Made by a program: the position numbers and the translations under genes. Below are positions 18,177 through 26,297 of a stretch of 64,000 bases of DNA, in pieces (positions within the stretch are counted from its first letter, which is position 1; the number at the start of each line of letters is the position of its first letter). The DNA is taken from NCBI RefSeq assembly GCF_016427535.1, contig NZ_JAELXV010000003.1, positions 620,001 to 684,000 on the forward strand, in the 5' to 3' direction. This DNA is from Hymenobacter sp. BT559. Lineage in GTDB: Bacteria; Bacteroidota; Bacteroidia; Cytophagales; Hymenobacteraceae. The notes under the pieces were generated by a model. It was not told the DNA's origin, made no database searches, and saw nothing but the letters and a program-made list of their open reading frames with translations.

Positions 18177-18633
18177 GAATAGGGAATATGGTGGGAATAA
18201 AAGCTAATGTACAAATCAACGTCAAATTATTGCTTAATAACTGGTCAACTTGCTGCTACCCTGTATGCAGTGAATAGCTCAAGGATGGGCGCCTGGCATA
18301 CGCGTTGTGCTATTATTATGAGAATCCCACTTGGCCTAGGTTATTCTGTTGCGCTCGCCGCAGGCTAGGTAGGCCCTAGGTTGTAGGCCTTGCGTTGCAT
18401 GCCGCCCGGGCCCGCCTAGGTCCATTAATTGATTGAGTTGCGCCCGGCGTGCGAAGTAGAAGGGGATGGGCACGCTGGCTGGTTGCGGGACTATTGGTGC
18501 GGCCATTTAGTAATCGGAACAATACGCCTAGGTGGTGCGGAAGAGCGAAAAACAATTTGCGGGCTAGGTGGGTCTTGAGCAACGCAGCGGCGCGAAGCTG
18601 TCGCGCCGCCATCACGCATTAATTTTCTTACCT
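18177..18633. other. 457-bp gap rich in CCTAGG
   Basis: No convincing gene. It holds four CCTAGG hexamers within about 210 bp and a 5' UTR hairpin (18587-18595 pairing with 18601-18609, GCGGCGCGA/TCGCGCCGC) about 25 bp before the ATG at 18634. It separates the divergent sigma gene (minus) and oxidoreductase gene (plus) and so must hold both promoters. Confidence 0.6.
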
Positions 18634-19359
18634 ATGAAAATTGGAATCATTGGGGCCGGCCACATCGGCAGCGCGCTGGCCGTGCGCCTCGTTAGCCTAG
18701 GCCACTCGGTGCGCATTGCTAACTCGCGCGGCCCCGAAACCCTAGGCGACGTAGCCCAGAAAACCGGCGCTACCCCCGCCACGGCGCAGGAAGCCGCCCA
18801 CTTCGGCGATATCGTCGTCGTGACCATCCCGCTGATAAACGTCCCCGACCTGCCCAAAGACTTGTTCGAAGGCGTAGCTGCCGACGTACCCGTCATTGAC
18901 ACCAGCAACTACTACCCCTTGCTGCGCGATGGTCATCTGGCCGAGTTAGAGCACGGCGACCTCACCGAAAGCGAGTGGGTGCAGCAGCACCTAGGCCGCC
19001 CGGTGGTGAAGGTGTTCAACAACATCTTTGCCGACCACCTCGAGAAATCAGGCAAGCCTGCCGGTACGCCCGGCCGCATTGGGCTGCCCGTGGCCGGCGA
19101 CGATGCCGCCGCCAAGCAAAAAGTGATGGCCTTAGTTGAAGAGTTGGGCTTTGATGCCTTAGACGGAGGCAGCCTGCACGAGTCGTGGCGCCAGCAGCCC
19201 GGCTCGCCGGTGTATTGCAACGACCTACCCGCCGCCGAAGTGCAGCAGCACCTGGCTAGCCTCGGCAGCACCCGCACCGAAGAGCAGCACGCACAGTTCT
19301 TGGCCAACCACGCCCAGCAAGAAAAGCAAATGGAAGCCCAAGGCATCAAGCTGAAATAG
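18634..19359 (+). CDS. NAD(P)-binding F420-dependent-oxidoreductase-like protein
   Basis: 241 aa. A Rossmann fold starts at residue 1 (MKIGIIGAGHIGSALAVRL, with GxGxxG at 7-12) and is followed by RIANSRGPETL, a dinucleotide-phosphate type loop suggesting NADP(H). The rest matches the family annotated as NADPH-dependent F420 reductase / NAD(P)-binding domain proteins (VVKVFNNIFADHL, GLPVAGDDAAAK). Bacteroidota do not generally make F420, so a flavin or other substrate is more likely; the true reaction is unknown. The ATG at 18634 is chosen because MKIGIIGAG is the canonical N-terminus. Monocistronic, followed by a 30-bp-stem terminator. Confidence 0.85.
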   Translation: MKIGIIGAGHIGSALAVRLVSLGHSVRIANSRGPETLGDVAQKTGATPATAQEAAHFGDIVVVTIPLINVPDLPKDLFEGVAADVPVIDTSNYYPLLRDGHLAELEHGDLTESEWVQQHLGRPVVKVFNNIFADHLEKSGKPAGTPGRIGLPVAGDDAAAKQKVMALVEELGFDALDGGSLHESWRQQPGSPVYCNDLPAAEVQQHLASLGSTRTEEQHAQFLANHAQQEKQMEAQGIKLK

Positions 19360-19366
19360 TAGCCAA

Positions 19367-19432
19367 AGGCACTTAGTTGACACAAAAAAGCCGCGGTAAC
19401 TGCCGCGGCTTTTTTGTGTCAACTAAGTGCCT
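19367..19432. terminator. Terminator with a perfect 30-bp stem
   Basis: Arms 19367-19396 and 19403-19432 are exact reverse complements (AGGCACTTAGTTGACACAAA.. onward) around a 6-nt loop. The arms contain A6/T6 and the GC core GCCGCGG, so it can work as an intrinsic terminator in both directions. It begins 8 bp after the oxidoreductase stop and lies between convergent genes. Confidence 0.9.
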
Positions 19433-19550
19433 AGTACACTTTGGGTAGCAGAACAATAGACTGCTGCCGAGTGCCAGCCTGTAGCTTTTTGCTTACTCAG
19501 TTAGCTTACCCTAGGTCGAGAAATAGAAGGGCAGGCTATGCATGTGCTTC

Positions 19551-20744
19551 TTAGTTGGGGCAGCTGCTTGGCTGCGACGCCAGTAGGTCGCTTGCCGATA
19601 CTAGCTCAATATCGGTGAAGGTGCGTAGGTACGCCTCTACAAACGGCTTGTGCGCGGCCCCAACAATAAAGAGCGCCCGGCCGCCGGCCAGCGGAGCCGT
19701 AGCCTCGCGAATGGCAACGGCCATGCGCAGGTTTTGCGCTTCCCAGGCGGCTACGCGCTGGCGGCCCACTGCCCCCATTTGCTTGCTGCGCAGCAGCGAT
19801 AGCCATTGCGCATCGGCATCAAGCTGGCCGAAGTGGGGCGAGTTTTTCCACCTCAGCACCGGCATTACCTGGCTAGCGGCCGAGAGCTTAAACCGCTCTT
19901 CGGGCACTGCCTGAAACGCCGGCGTGTGGTGATTGAACAGCTCTTTTAGTTGCGGCTCCGCTTCGACGGCTGTCCGAAACGCCTCATCACTGGGGCCGGC
20001 TACGTCGCTGGCGTGGTCGCCGGCCCCCACCACTCGCTCTAGCCCAATATCGGCCGCCAAGCGCGCCGCCACGGACGTTAGCTCGCTGCGCAATCCGGCA
20101 AACCGGTCGAGTCGCTTGGCCAGCGCCGCCGATACGCCATTGCCGGCCACCCGCTCGGCCGGTGCCAGCCGCAGCCACTGCACGGTGGCCGAAAACGGCT
20201 CGGCGGCGGCTACAAACAGGCTGGCCAACTGCCGCCGTTGCGGGGGTGTTAGGCTGCCGTGGGAGGCTAGGGCGTTGGCCTGCACCAAGGCTTGCGCGGC
20301 CGTTAAGTGCAGCTCAGTCTGGGCGGTCTTCGCCATTTCTAGGGTCGGCCCCGCGTAGCGGCCTGCAGTGCCGTGGTAGGCGGCATAGGCGTCGAGCGCC
20401 ATCACCTGCTCGCCCGGCAGAGCCTCGGTCAGAATAACATCGGGCTTGTACGTGCGCAGGCGGCACAGCAGCGGCTCCAGCCATGCCACCTGAAAGCTAT
20501 CCGAAGCAGTATCCAAATGACCCATGCCTAGGACTAACACCTGCGTAGGCGCCCCAGCCAGCTGCGTTTTGGCTTGCGCTGGGTTGAAGGGCTGAGCTGC
20601 GCCCTGGGCAGACGGCCCTAGGTGCGGCTGCACCGCACAGGCCGAGAGCAACACTAGCGCCAAGCTACACAGGCTAGCAAAGCGCCCGGTGCGCCGTAAT
20701 AGCCGATGGGCGACAGCCACAGGAAAAGTTGAAAGGGAGAGCAT
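19551..20744 (-). CDS. DUF5694-like lipoprotein (TraB/erythromycin-esterase-like fold)
   Basis: 397 aa from the ATG at 20744. Lipoprotein signal (LCSLALVLLSAC) followed by a domain opening with VLVLGMGHLDT and closing with RALFIVGAAHKPFVEAYL. This pair of glycine/His motifs at the two ends, with YKPDVILTEAL between them, is typical of DUF5694 proteins, which resemble TraB/GumN (Tiki-like) proteins. The function of DUF5694 is unknown; conserved His and Glu residues suggest a metal-dependent hydrolase. It stands alone between two hairpin terminators. An envelope location is inferred from the lipobox. Confidence 0.7.
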   Translation of the reverse strand: MLSLSTFPVAVAHRLLRRTGRFASLCSLALVLLSACAVQPHLGPSAQGAAQPFNPAQAKTQLAGAPTQVLVLGMGHLDTASDSFQVAWLEPLLCRLRTYKPDVILTEALPGEQVMALDAYAAYHGTAGRYAGPTLEMAKTAQTELHLTAAQALVQANALASHGSLTPPQRRQLASLFVAAAEPFSATVQWLRLAPAERVAGNGVSAALAKRLDRFAGLRSELTSVAARLAADIGLERVVGAGDHASDVAGPSDEAFRTAVEAEPQLKELFNHHTPAFQAVPEERFKLSAASQVMPVLRWKNSPHFGQLDADAQWLSLLRSKQMGAVGRQRVAAWEAQNLRMAVAIREATAPLAGGRALFIVGAAHKPFVEAYLRTFTDIELVSASDLLASQPSSCPN

Positions 20745-20818
20745 ATAGTAAAGAAATACTAGGGGTAGCGAAGCGCCAGCCAAGGAGAGTATTCGCCCTG
20801 GCGCGCATTCGTTACAGC

Positions 20819-20873
20819 GAAACGGCCAACAAGTGCCGTGACTTTGAAAGCCACGGCACTTGTTGGCCGTTTC
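20819..20873. terminator. Perfect 22-bp stem terminator after the aldolase gene
   Basis: Arms 20819-20840 and 20852-20873 (GAAACGGCCAACAAGTGCCG..) are perfect reverse complements with an 11-nt loop. It lies 16 bp after the stop of the minus-strand aldolase gene and upstream of the DUF5694-like gene. Confidence 0.85.
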
Positions 20874-20888
20874 TGCGCCTAGGTCTGC

Positions 20889-21791
20889 CTAGCCCACCGT
20901 GGCGGGTAGCTGCACCCGCGCTAGCAGTCGCGCTAGCTCTTGCCGCTCCCCGGCTGCCAGGGGCTGAAGCGGGGCACGCAATTCACCAGCCACTTGGCTT
21001 CGTAGCTCTAACCCTGCCTTAATAGCGCGGGGCAGCCCTTTCGCCACAATGAATTGCAACAGCTCAAACTGCTGATAGAAAAGCTGCTGGGCTTCGGCCA
21101 GGTCCTGACGCTGTACAGCTTCATAAAGCCCTAGGTTCAATTCCGGAATGAGGTTGGGAGCGGCTGTACACCAGCCCGTGGCACCGGCGGCAAAAGCTGC
21201 TAAGGCCAGCGGATTAGAGCCGTTGTAGAAGGCAACGTCCTCGCCCAGCAACTGGCGCAGGGCCTGCATGCGCTGCACGTCGCCGGTGCTTTCCTTTATC
21301 ATGGTCACGTTCGGAATTTCGAGCAAGCGCTTGAGCAGAGCGGGCGACATGTCCAGGCCACCCGTAGCGGGGTTGTTGTAGGCCATGATGGGCACCGAGA
21401 TGGCGCTGGCCACCCGGTCGAAATGCTGGAAAATCTCGTCGTCGGTGAGTTTCCAATAGCTCATCGGGATGACCATGACCGCGGTCGCGCCAGCTTGCTC
21501 AGCGAAGCGGGCGTGGCGCACTACGCCGGCCGTGGTGAGGTGCGAAACGCCGACCAGCACCGGCAGGCGGCCGCCTACTTGCTGCAAGGTCGCCTCGGTT
21601 ATGGCGTCGCGTTCCTCGTCGGTGAGGTAGGGGAGCACGCCGGTGCTGCCGAGCGGGGCAATGCCGTGCGCGCCGCTGGCTACGAGGCGCTCCACTAGAT
21701 GGCGGTAGGTAGGCAAGTCTACCGCATTATCAGCAGTGAAGGGAGTAATGGGGTAGGCAATGATGCCGCGAAAGGGGACGCTCGGATTCAT
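20889..21791 (-). CDS. DapA/NanA-family (class I aldolase-type) lyase or synthase
   Basis: 300 aa TIM barrel of the dihydrodipicolinate synthase/N-acetylneuraminate lyase superfamily. The Schiff-base lysine is Lys166 in VTMIKESTG and the catalytic tyrosine Tyr138 in IMAYNNPATG. The substrate loop reads PLGSTGVLPYLT: the GTTGE motif of true DapA is changed, the Glu being replaced by Val. So it is probably not the lysine-pathway enzyme but a keto-acid aldolase, dehydratase or deaminase. It is 27 bp downstream of the cupin gene and divergent from a MocR regulator, so it belongs to a small catabolic operon. Substrate unknown. Confidence 0.82.
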   Translation of the reverse strand: MNPSVPFRGIIAYPITPFTADNAVDLPTYRHLVERLVASGAHGIAPLGSTGVLPYLTDEERDAITEATLQQVGGRLPVLVGVSHLTTAGVVRHARFAEQAGATAVMVIPMSYWKLTDDEIFQHFDRVASAISVPIMAYNNPATGGLDMSPALLKRLLEIPNVTMIKESTGDVQRMQALRQLLGEDVAFYNGSNPLALAAFAAGATGWCTAAPNLIPELNLGLYEAVQRQDLAEAQQLFYQQFELLQFIVAKGLPRAIKAGLELRSQVAGELRAPLQPLAAGERQELARLLARVQLPATVG

Positions 21792-21818
21792 CGAAGAAAT
21801 CGTTTTAAAGGCGAGGGT

Positions 21819-22301
21819 TTACAGGTCGCGGCCGCGCTCTTCGCGTAGGGCTACCCCTAGGTTCTGCAGCAGGGGCGCGTTTTCGCAGGCTATGTAGCGG
21901 GCACCCGTTGTTGCACTGCGGTTGCCGTGGTTGTGCCAGGCCCAAATGGGGATGTAGATAGCGTCGCCGGCTTTCCACTCCACGAGGCGGTCCTCAATCT
22001 GAGTATAGCCCTCGCCTTCGATGACGTAAATCACCGTTTCATAAGTGTGGCGGTGCTGATTGGTAATTTGGCCCGGCAGCAGCCCCCCGATGGTCATGCT
22101 CAGGGCCACGGTGGGCAGGTCCACGAAAAAGACGGGGTGCTTGCGCTCAGTCGAGAACTGGTCGTGGGCACCAGCTTGCTCTACATTGGCGTGGTGTAGC
22201 TTTTCGGGCATCCGGACTTCGGGCCGGGCGTAGGTGCGGTGAAAGTCGGCAGACTGAAACTTGTCCGTAGGCTTGGTTGGGTTGCTAATGATAGTGTCCA
22301 T
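21819..22301 (-). CDS. Cupin-domain protein
   Basis: 160 aa from the ATG at 22301 (MDTIISNPTKPTDKFQ). A single cupin barrel: motif 1 is GGLLPGQITNQHRHTYETVIYV-like (HRH..E) with the closing GEGYTQIED, motif 2 is GDAIYIPIWAWHNHGN. Metal-binding His/Glu residues are intact, so it may be a metal-dependent dioxygenase or isomerase, or a small-molecule sensor. First gene of the operon with the DapA-like enzyme and divergent from MocR, which should control it. Confidence 0.8.
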   Translation of the reverse strand: MDTIISNPTKPTDKFQSADFHRTYARPEVRMPEKLHHANVEQAGAHDQFSTERKHPVFFVDLPTVALSMTIGGLLPGQITNQHRHTYETVIYVIEGEGYTQIEDRLVEWKAGDAIYIPIWAWHNHGNRSATTGARYIACENAPLLQNLGVALREERGRDL

Positions 22302-22412
22302 AAGGAGAGTTGAAAAAGGGTGAAGCCACTGTGCAGCGCTGATAAGCTCCTGTTTGTAGTCCCGGGTCAGGGTGAGTACCGGCGTGCGACTCTGCAAAAG
22401 TGTTTGTAGTTT

Positions 22413-22458
22413 GGTCCCGTTAATTCATCCAGTTTATCTAAACAAACGGGTCCAGTTA
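22413..22458. promoter_or_regulatory. Possible MocR operator direct repeats
   Basis: GGTCCCGTTA (22413-22422) and GGTCCAGTTA (22449-22458) differ at one base and lie 36 bp apart start to start in the divergent promoter region; the second runs into the MocR ATG. MocR-type regulators often bind direct repeats. Low confidence, by pattern only. Confidence 0.3.
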
Positions 22459-23933
22459 TGCTACGTGCCTGGGATACCAATTTCCATCCAACCTTCGCGG
22501 CGGGCCGGGCCGTGTACCTGCAAATCAGCGAGCTGATTGCCACCGAAATCCGCCGCGGCCGGCTGCAACCCGGGACGGCCTTGCCCGGCACTCGGGAGCT
22601 AGCTAAGCAGCTAGGCGTGAACCGCAAAACGGCGGTGCTAGCCTACGAGGAGCTACTGGCCCAGGGCTGGCTGGAGTCGCAAACCACCCGCGGCACCTTC
22701 GTGTCAAGCCGGCTGCCCGAGAGCAGTCCGACAGCCTTTGCCCAGGCAGCGAGTGGCCCGGTAGCAGCACCTGGCTTTGCCTGGCAAGACCCATTTGATT
22801 TAGAGCAGCCGCCTTTGGCACTACCCGGCGCCTTGGTGTTCAATGACGGGACGCCCGACGCCCGGCTGGCGCCCGTGGCCACGCTGGCCAGTGCCTACCG
22901 CCGCGTAATGCAGGGCCGCGGCCGCCGCAACCAGCTGGGCTACGACAGCCCCCTAGGTAGCCTACCCCTACGCGAAGCCCTATCGCGCATGCTCAACCAA
23001 GACCGGGGGTTGAGTACCATGCCAGCCAGCATCTGCCTGACGCGCGGCACCCAAATGGCTCTGTACCTCACGGCCAGCCTGCTCATCCAGCCCGGCGATG
23101 TGGTGGCAGTGGAAAACCCTGGCTACCCGCCAGCCTGGCAAACCTTCCGGCTCCTAGGTGCCGAACTAGCCCCGGTGCCGGTGGACGAAGAAGGCTTGTG
23201 CGTAGATGAGCTGGAAGCGCTATGTCAGCGCCAGCAGGTGCGGGCCCTGTACCTGACGCCCCACCACCAATTCCCGACCACTGTGACGCTGAAAGCCGCG
23301 CGGCGGGTGCAACTGCTGGCGCTGGCCGCCCGCTATGGCGTGGCCATTATTGAAGACGACTATGACCACGACTTTCATTTCCACTACCAGCCCATGCTGC
23401 CGCTGGCCTCAGCCGACCCGCACGGCGTGGTCATCTACATCAGCTCGCTCTCCAAATTAATTGCCCCAGCCTTACGCATCGGCTATGTCACCGGGCCCGC
23501 GGCCTTCATCACGGCCCTAGGCCGGCTGCGGGCGCTGATTGACCGCCAAGGCGACACCGTGCTGGAACAAGCCGTAGCCGACCTAATTGACGAGGGCGAA
23601 ATCAAGCGGCATACGCGCCGGGCTCACGCCGAGTACCACGCCCGCCGCGATGCGCTGGCCGATGCGCTACGCCAGTTGCCAGGCAACTACATGGATTTTG
23701 TGCTGCCTGCAGGTGGTATGGCCTTGTGGGTGAATTTCCGAGAAGACGTAGACTTAGAACAGGTTACTGCAGAACTGGCGCGCCGCAAAGTGGTAGTTAC
23801 GCCCGGCAGCCGCTACTACCTCGAAGGACCGGCTGCCAACGCCGTGCGCATGGGTTATGCCGCGCTCACGCCTGCCGAACTGACTTATGGCGTAGAGCAG
23901 CTAGGGGCCGTACTAGGTCAGTACCAAAGCTGA
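22458..23933 (+). CDS. MocR-type GntR regulator fused to an aminotransferase-like domain
   Basis: 491 aa. N-terminal GntR winged helix (about 15-85: LQISELIATEIRRGRLQPG, TRELAKQLGVNRKTAVLAYE) joined by a linker to a fold-type I PLP domain (about 115-490). The PLP residues are present: DDYDHDFHFHY and the Schiff-base Lys in ISSLSKLIAPALRIGYV. Such proteins are transcription factors that sense PLP or an amino compound through the second domain. It is divergent from the cupin/aldolase operon by about 150 bp and is its likely regulator. Confidence 0.92.
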   Translation: MLRAWDTNFHPTFAAGRAVYLQISELIATEIRRGRLQPGTALPGTRELAKQLGVNRKTAVLAYEELLAQGWLESQTTRGTFVSSRLPESSPTAFAQAASGPVAAPGFAWQDPFDLEQPPLALPGALVFNDGTPDARLAPVATLASAYRRVMQGRGRRNQLGYDSPLGSLPLREALSRMLNQDRGLSTMPASICLTRGTQMALYLTASLLIQPGDVVAVENPGYPPAWQTFRLLGAELAPVPVDEEGLCVDELEALCQRQQVRALYLTPHHQFPTTVTLKAARRVQLLALAARYGVAIIEDDYDHDFHFHYQPMLPLASADPHGVVIYISSLSKLIAPALRIGYVTGPAAFITALGRLRALIDRQGDTVLEQAVADLIDEGEIKRHTRRAHAEYHARRDALADALRQLPGNYMDFVLPAGGMALWVNFREDVDLEQVTAELARRKVVVTPGSRYYLEGPAANAVRMGYAALTPAELTYGVEQLGAVLGQYQS

Positions 23934-23954
23934 CTGTGCGATTAAAATGAATAT

Positions 23955-23970
23955 GTCTCACAAGTGAGAC
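23955..23970 (+). promoter_or_regulatory. TetR operator, autoregulatory copy
   Basis: GTCTCACAAGTGAGAC, that is GTCTCA-N4-TGAGAC. It lies just upstream of the TATCTTTG box of the TetR gene and is matched by an identical half-site pair at 24567 before the epoxide hydrolase gene. Confidence 0.8.
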
Positions 23971-23977
23971 TTTTCGC

Positions 23978-23985
23978 TATCTTTG
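23978..23985 (+). promoter_or_regulatory. TAnnTTTG -7 element, near-leaderless TetR transcript
   Basis: TATCTTTG is a perfect Bacteroidota -7 box. The TetR ATG begins 8 bp after its end, so transcription should start at or within a base or two of the start codon. Confidence 0.7.
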
Positions 23986-23992
23986 TCGCCTG

Positions 23993-24544
23993 ATGCCGCC
24001 TACCCAACAAGTCATTATCGATGCTGCTATCCGCGTGTTCAACGAGGATTACTCTGCCCCGTTGGAGCAAGTAGCGGCGCAAGCTGGCGTCACGCGGCGG
24101 ACGCTGCATCGTTATTTCAAGGGCCGCGAGGAGCTGCTAGCTTGCTGTGAGCTAGACATGCAGCGTACCTGCCGGCTCGCGTTGACCCAGGCCTTGGATA
24201 GCTCGACGGACCCGCTCAAACAGCTGGAAAGTATGCTCTACGCCGTCGTCGACTGTGGGGCTAAGTACTCCTTTTTCCACAAGCTGCACACCCAGCCCCA
24301 GCACAGGGGCGTTCCGCATGCGGGCGAGGCCGACTACGATGTGCTGCACGGGCGCTACCGCCGCATCGTGGAGCAGTTGCAGGCGCAGGGCATCATCAGC
24401 CCCCACATTACGGCCGAGTGGGTCAAGATGCTCATGAGTGGTATCGTCTCCGCTACCATTAATGCCGATTCGTTTGGGGCAGTGGATGCAACGCACGTGA
24501 AGCGGTTTGCCTGGTTTTCCTTCAGCAAAGGCATCGGGCTATGA
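23993..24544 (+). CDS. TetR/AcrR-family repressor
   Basis: 183 aa. The N-terminal helix-turn-helix is clear (IIDAAIRVFNEDYSAPLEQV, AAQAGVTRRTLHRYFKGREE). The C-terminal ligand/dimer domain is variable, and its cognate small molecule cannot be told. A GTCTCA-N4-TGAGAC palindrome lies before this gene and before the following epoxide hydrolase gene, so it most likely represses both. Inducing compounds may be hydrophobic epoxides or related substrates, by inference from the neighbour. Confidence 0.9.
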   Translation: MPPTQQVIIDAAIRVFNEDYSAPLEQVAAQAGVTRRTLHRYFKGREELLACCELDMQRTCRLALTQALDSSTDPLKQLESMLYAVVDCGAKYSFFHKLHTQPQHRGVPHAGEADYDVLHGRYRRIVEQLQAQGIISPHITAEWVKMLMSGIVSATINADSFGAVDATHVKRFAWFSFSKGIGL

Positions 24545-24566
24545 CTCTTTTTATTTACTGCATACT

Positions 24567-24582
24567 GTCTCAAATATGAGAC
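24567..24582 (+). promoter_or_regulatory. TetR operator upstream of epoxide hydrolase
   Basis: GTCTCAAATATGAGAC, the same GTCTCA-N4-TGAGAC as at 23955, 13 bp before the ATG at 24596. The spacer differs (AATA against CAAG), so the half-sites are the conserved part. Confidence 0.8.
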
Positions 24583-24595
24583 ATGACTTCCTTCT

Positions 24596-25576
24596 ATGAG
24601 CGCACTCTCCACCCGTACCATTCAAGCCAATGGCCTGGCTATGCAATTTACCGAGCAGGGTGAAGGTCCGTTGGTTATTCTCTGCCACGGCTTTCCAGAA
24701 ACTAGTCACGCCTGGCGCCACCAGTTGCCGGCCCTCGCGGCAGCGGGCTTTCACGCCGTGGCGCCCGATATGCGCGGGTATGGCGGCACTGCTCGCCCGG
24801 AGGACAGCGACCAATACAACCTCTTGCAGCTTGTTGGGGACTTGGTTGGCTTGCTGGATGCCTTAGGCGCGGAGCAAGCCGTGGTGGTGGGCAACGATTG
24901 GGGCGCTACTGTGGCCTGGCACGCCGCCTTGCTGCGGCCTGACCGCTTCCGGGCCGTGGTGGCCCTGAGCGTGCCGATAATGGACCAGCCGCCGGTGGCC
25001 CCGACGAGCATTTTTCCCCAGACCGACGAGGCGCTGCACTATACACTTTATTTCCAGCAGCCCGGCGTGGCCGAAGCGGAGTTCGAGTTGCAGGTGCGCC
25101 AGACACTGCGCAAAATACTGTTTGCAGCATCGGGAGATGCCGGTGCCCGGCAGCTGGGCGACGGTACGCCCAACCCCTTCGGCATGGTGTCGCGGCAGCA
25201 AGGCCTGCTGGCACCGTTACCCGACCCCACCACGCTGCCCGTCTGGCTCACCGAAGCCGACCTAGACGTGTACACGGCGGATTTTGCGGCTAGCGGCTTT
25301 GCGGGTGGTCTGAATTACTACCGAAACTTAGACCGTAATAGGGAGCTACTGGCACCCTTCTGCGGGCTACGGGTAGAAGTACCGGCCCTATTTCTCATCG
25401 GTCAGCGCGACGTTGGGTTGAGCATTCCGGGGATGCGTGAGCTGATTGCCGACATGCCCCACCTGGCACCCCAGTTGCGGCCCGTAGTCGAGGTGCCGAA
25501 CGCTGGTCACTGGCTCCAGCAAGAACGCCCCGACGAGGTAAATGCTGCCCTGCTAACTTTCCTAGGTGGCCTATAG
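24596..25576 (+). CDS. Alpha/beta hydrolase, soluble epoxide hydrolase type
   Basis: 326 aa. Epoxide-hydrolase hallmarks: oxyanion motif HGFPE (31-35), nucleophile Asp101 in VVGNDWGATVAWH, the GYGGTARP strand, and the catalytic His305 in NAGHWLQQERP. The cap region contains LNYYRNLDRN, whose tyrosines could supply the epoxide-activating pair. Asp rather than Ser at the nucleophile position supports epoxide hydrolase or dehalogenase over esterase, and HGFPE favours epoxide hydrolase. No signal peptide, so cytoplasmic. Controlled by the adjacent TetR through the operator at 24567. Confidence 0.88.
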   Translation: MSALSTRTIQANGLAMQFTEQGEGPLVILCHGFPETSHAWRHQLPALAAAGFHAVAPDMRGYGGTARPEDSDQYNLLQLVGDLVGLLDALGAEQAVVVGNDWGATVAWHAALLRPDRFRAVVALSVPIMDQPPVAPTSIFPQTDEALHYTLYFQQPGVAEAEFELQVRQTLRKILFAASGDAGARQLGDGTPNPFGMVSRQQGLLAPLPDPTTLPVWLTEADLDVYTADFAASGFAGGLNYYRNLDRNRELLAPFCGLRVEVPALFLIGQRDVGLSIPGMRELIADMPHLAPQLRPVVEVPNAGHWLQQERPDEVNAALLTFLGGL

Positions 25577-25662
25577 CTTAGTACCACCTAGTGTGCTTCG
25601 GTAGCTCTCTAAGACCGGGTTTCGGCTGAACTACTTCACAGCACTAGCCCCGCAACGCAAAA

Positions 25663-25687
25663 ACGCCGCGCTAAAAAAGCGCGGCGT
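25663..25687. terminator. Bidirectional terminator overlapping the MarR stop
   Basis: ACGCCGCGCT (25663-25672) pairs with AGCGCGGCGT (25678-25687) around AAAAA. The stem overlaps the last codons of the minus-strand MarR gene (stop at 25671-25673) and also serves the end of the epoxide hydrolase transcript. Confidence 0.75.
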
Positions 25688-26297
25688 CATGCTCCGGGCA
25701 ATCAATGCGGAGCTGGGGGCCTTCGAGGGGGATGTTGAGCAGGTGGCAGAAGTGCTGGCCAGGTCGGCGCCCGTAGTGCCGGCAGGAAAAGCACATGCGC
25801 TGCACCGGAATGGTGCCGGCCTGCTGCAATTGGTGCAGCATCGTCAGCAAGCTCAAATACAGACCTAGCTTTTGCCGGGCGGGTAGGCCGGCCACGGGTG
25901 GGGTGAGTGGCGCGGCAAAGCGGCTGCTCTGGTCGGCCAACTGCTCGCCGGCGGGGGTGAGCCGGAGCGAGTGGCTCCGCAAATCGGTTAGGTCAGTGTG
26001 CCGGCTGACCAGCGCTTTTTGGGCGAGCGTTTTCACTGCGTCGCTGATGGTGGCGCGACTTACTTGGTATTCGCGGGCTAGGTTACTCACCGTGCCCTGG
26101 CCCGGCGCGTGAAAGCGCAGAAACACCACCACTTGCAACTGCAGTGGGCTCAGCCCGCTGTGGGTGGCTTCCTGCCAAAGCAAGTGACGAAACACGCCGC
26201 TCAGCCGTTCGAGCGAGGCCACAATCTTGTGGTCGAGGTCCGGCGGGTGGTTTTGCCGGTTGGGGTCGAACGGGCTGGCGGCGGAATCAGCAGTCAC
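25671..26297 (-). CDS. MarR-family regulator with C-terminal four-cysteine tail
   Basis: 208 aa if the GTG at 26297 is used; that start overlaps the previous gene's stop in GTGACTGCTGA. A TTG at 26333 would add 12 residues. A MarR winged helix is visible (SGLSPLQLQVVVFLRF, VSNLAREYQVSRATISDAVK, LVSRHTDLTDLRSHSLRLTP). After the dimerisation helices comes an extra module, CFSC-x11-C-x15-C (Cys169, 172, 184, 200), ending in IDCPEH. The four Cys suggest a zinc or iron-sulfur site or a thiol sensor; ordinary MarR proteins lack it. Last gene of the operon that starts at 27936 and likely its regulator. Confidence 0.82.
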   Translation of the reverse strand: MTADSAASPFDPNRQNHPPDLDHKIVASLERLSGVFRHLLWQEATHSGLSPLQLQVVVFLRFHAPGQGTVSNLAREYQVSRATISDAVKTLAQKALVSRHTDLTDLRSHSLRLTPAGEQLADQSSRFAAPLTPPVAGLPARQKLGLYLSLLTMLHQLQQAGTIPVQRMCFSCRHYGRRPGQHFCHLLNIPLEGPQLRIDCPEHDAALF

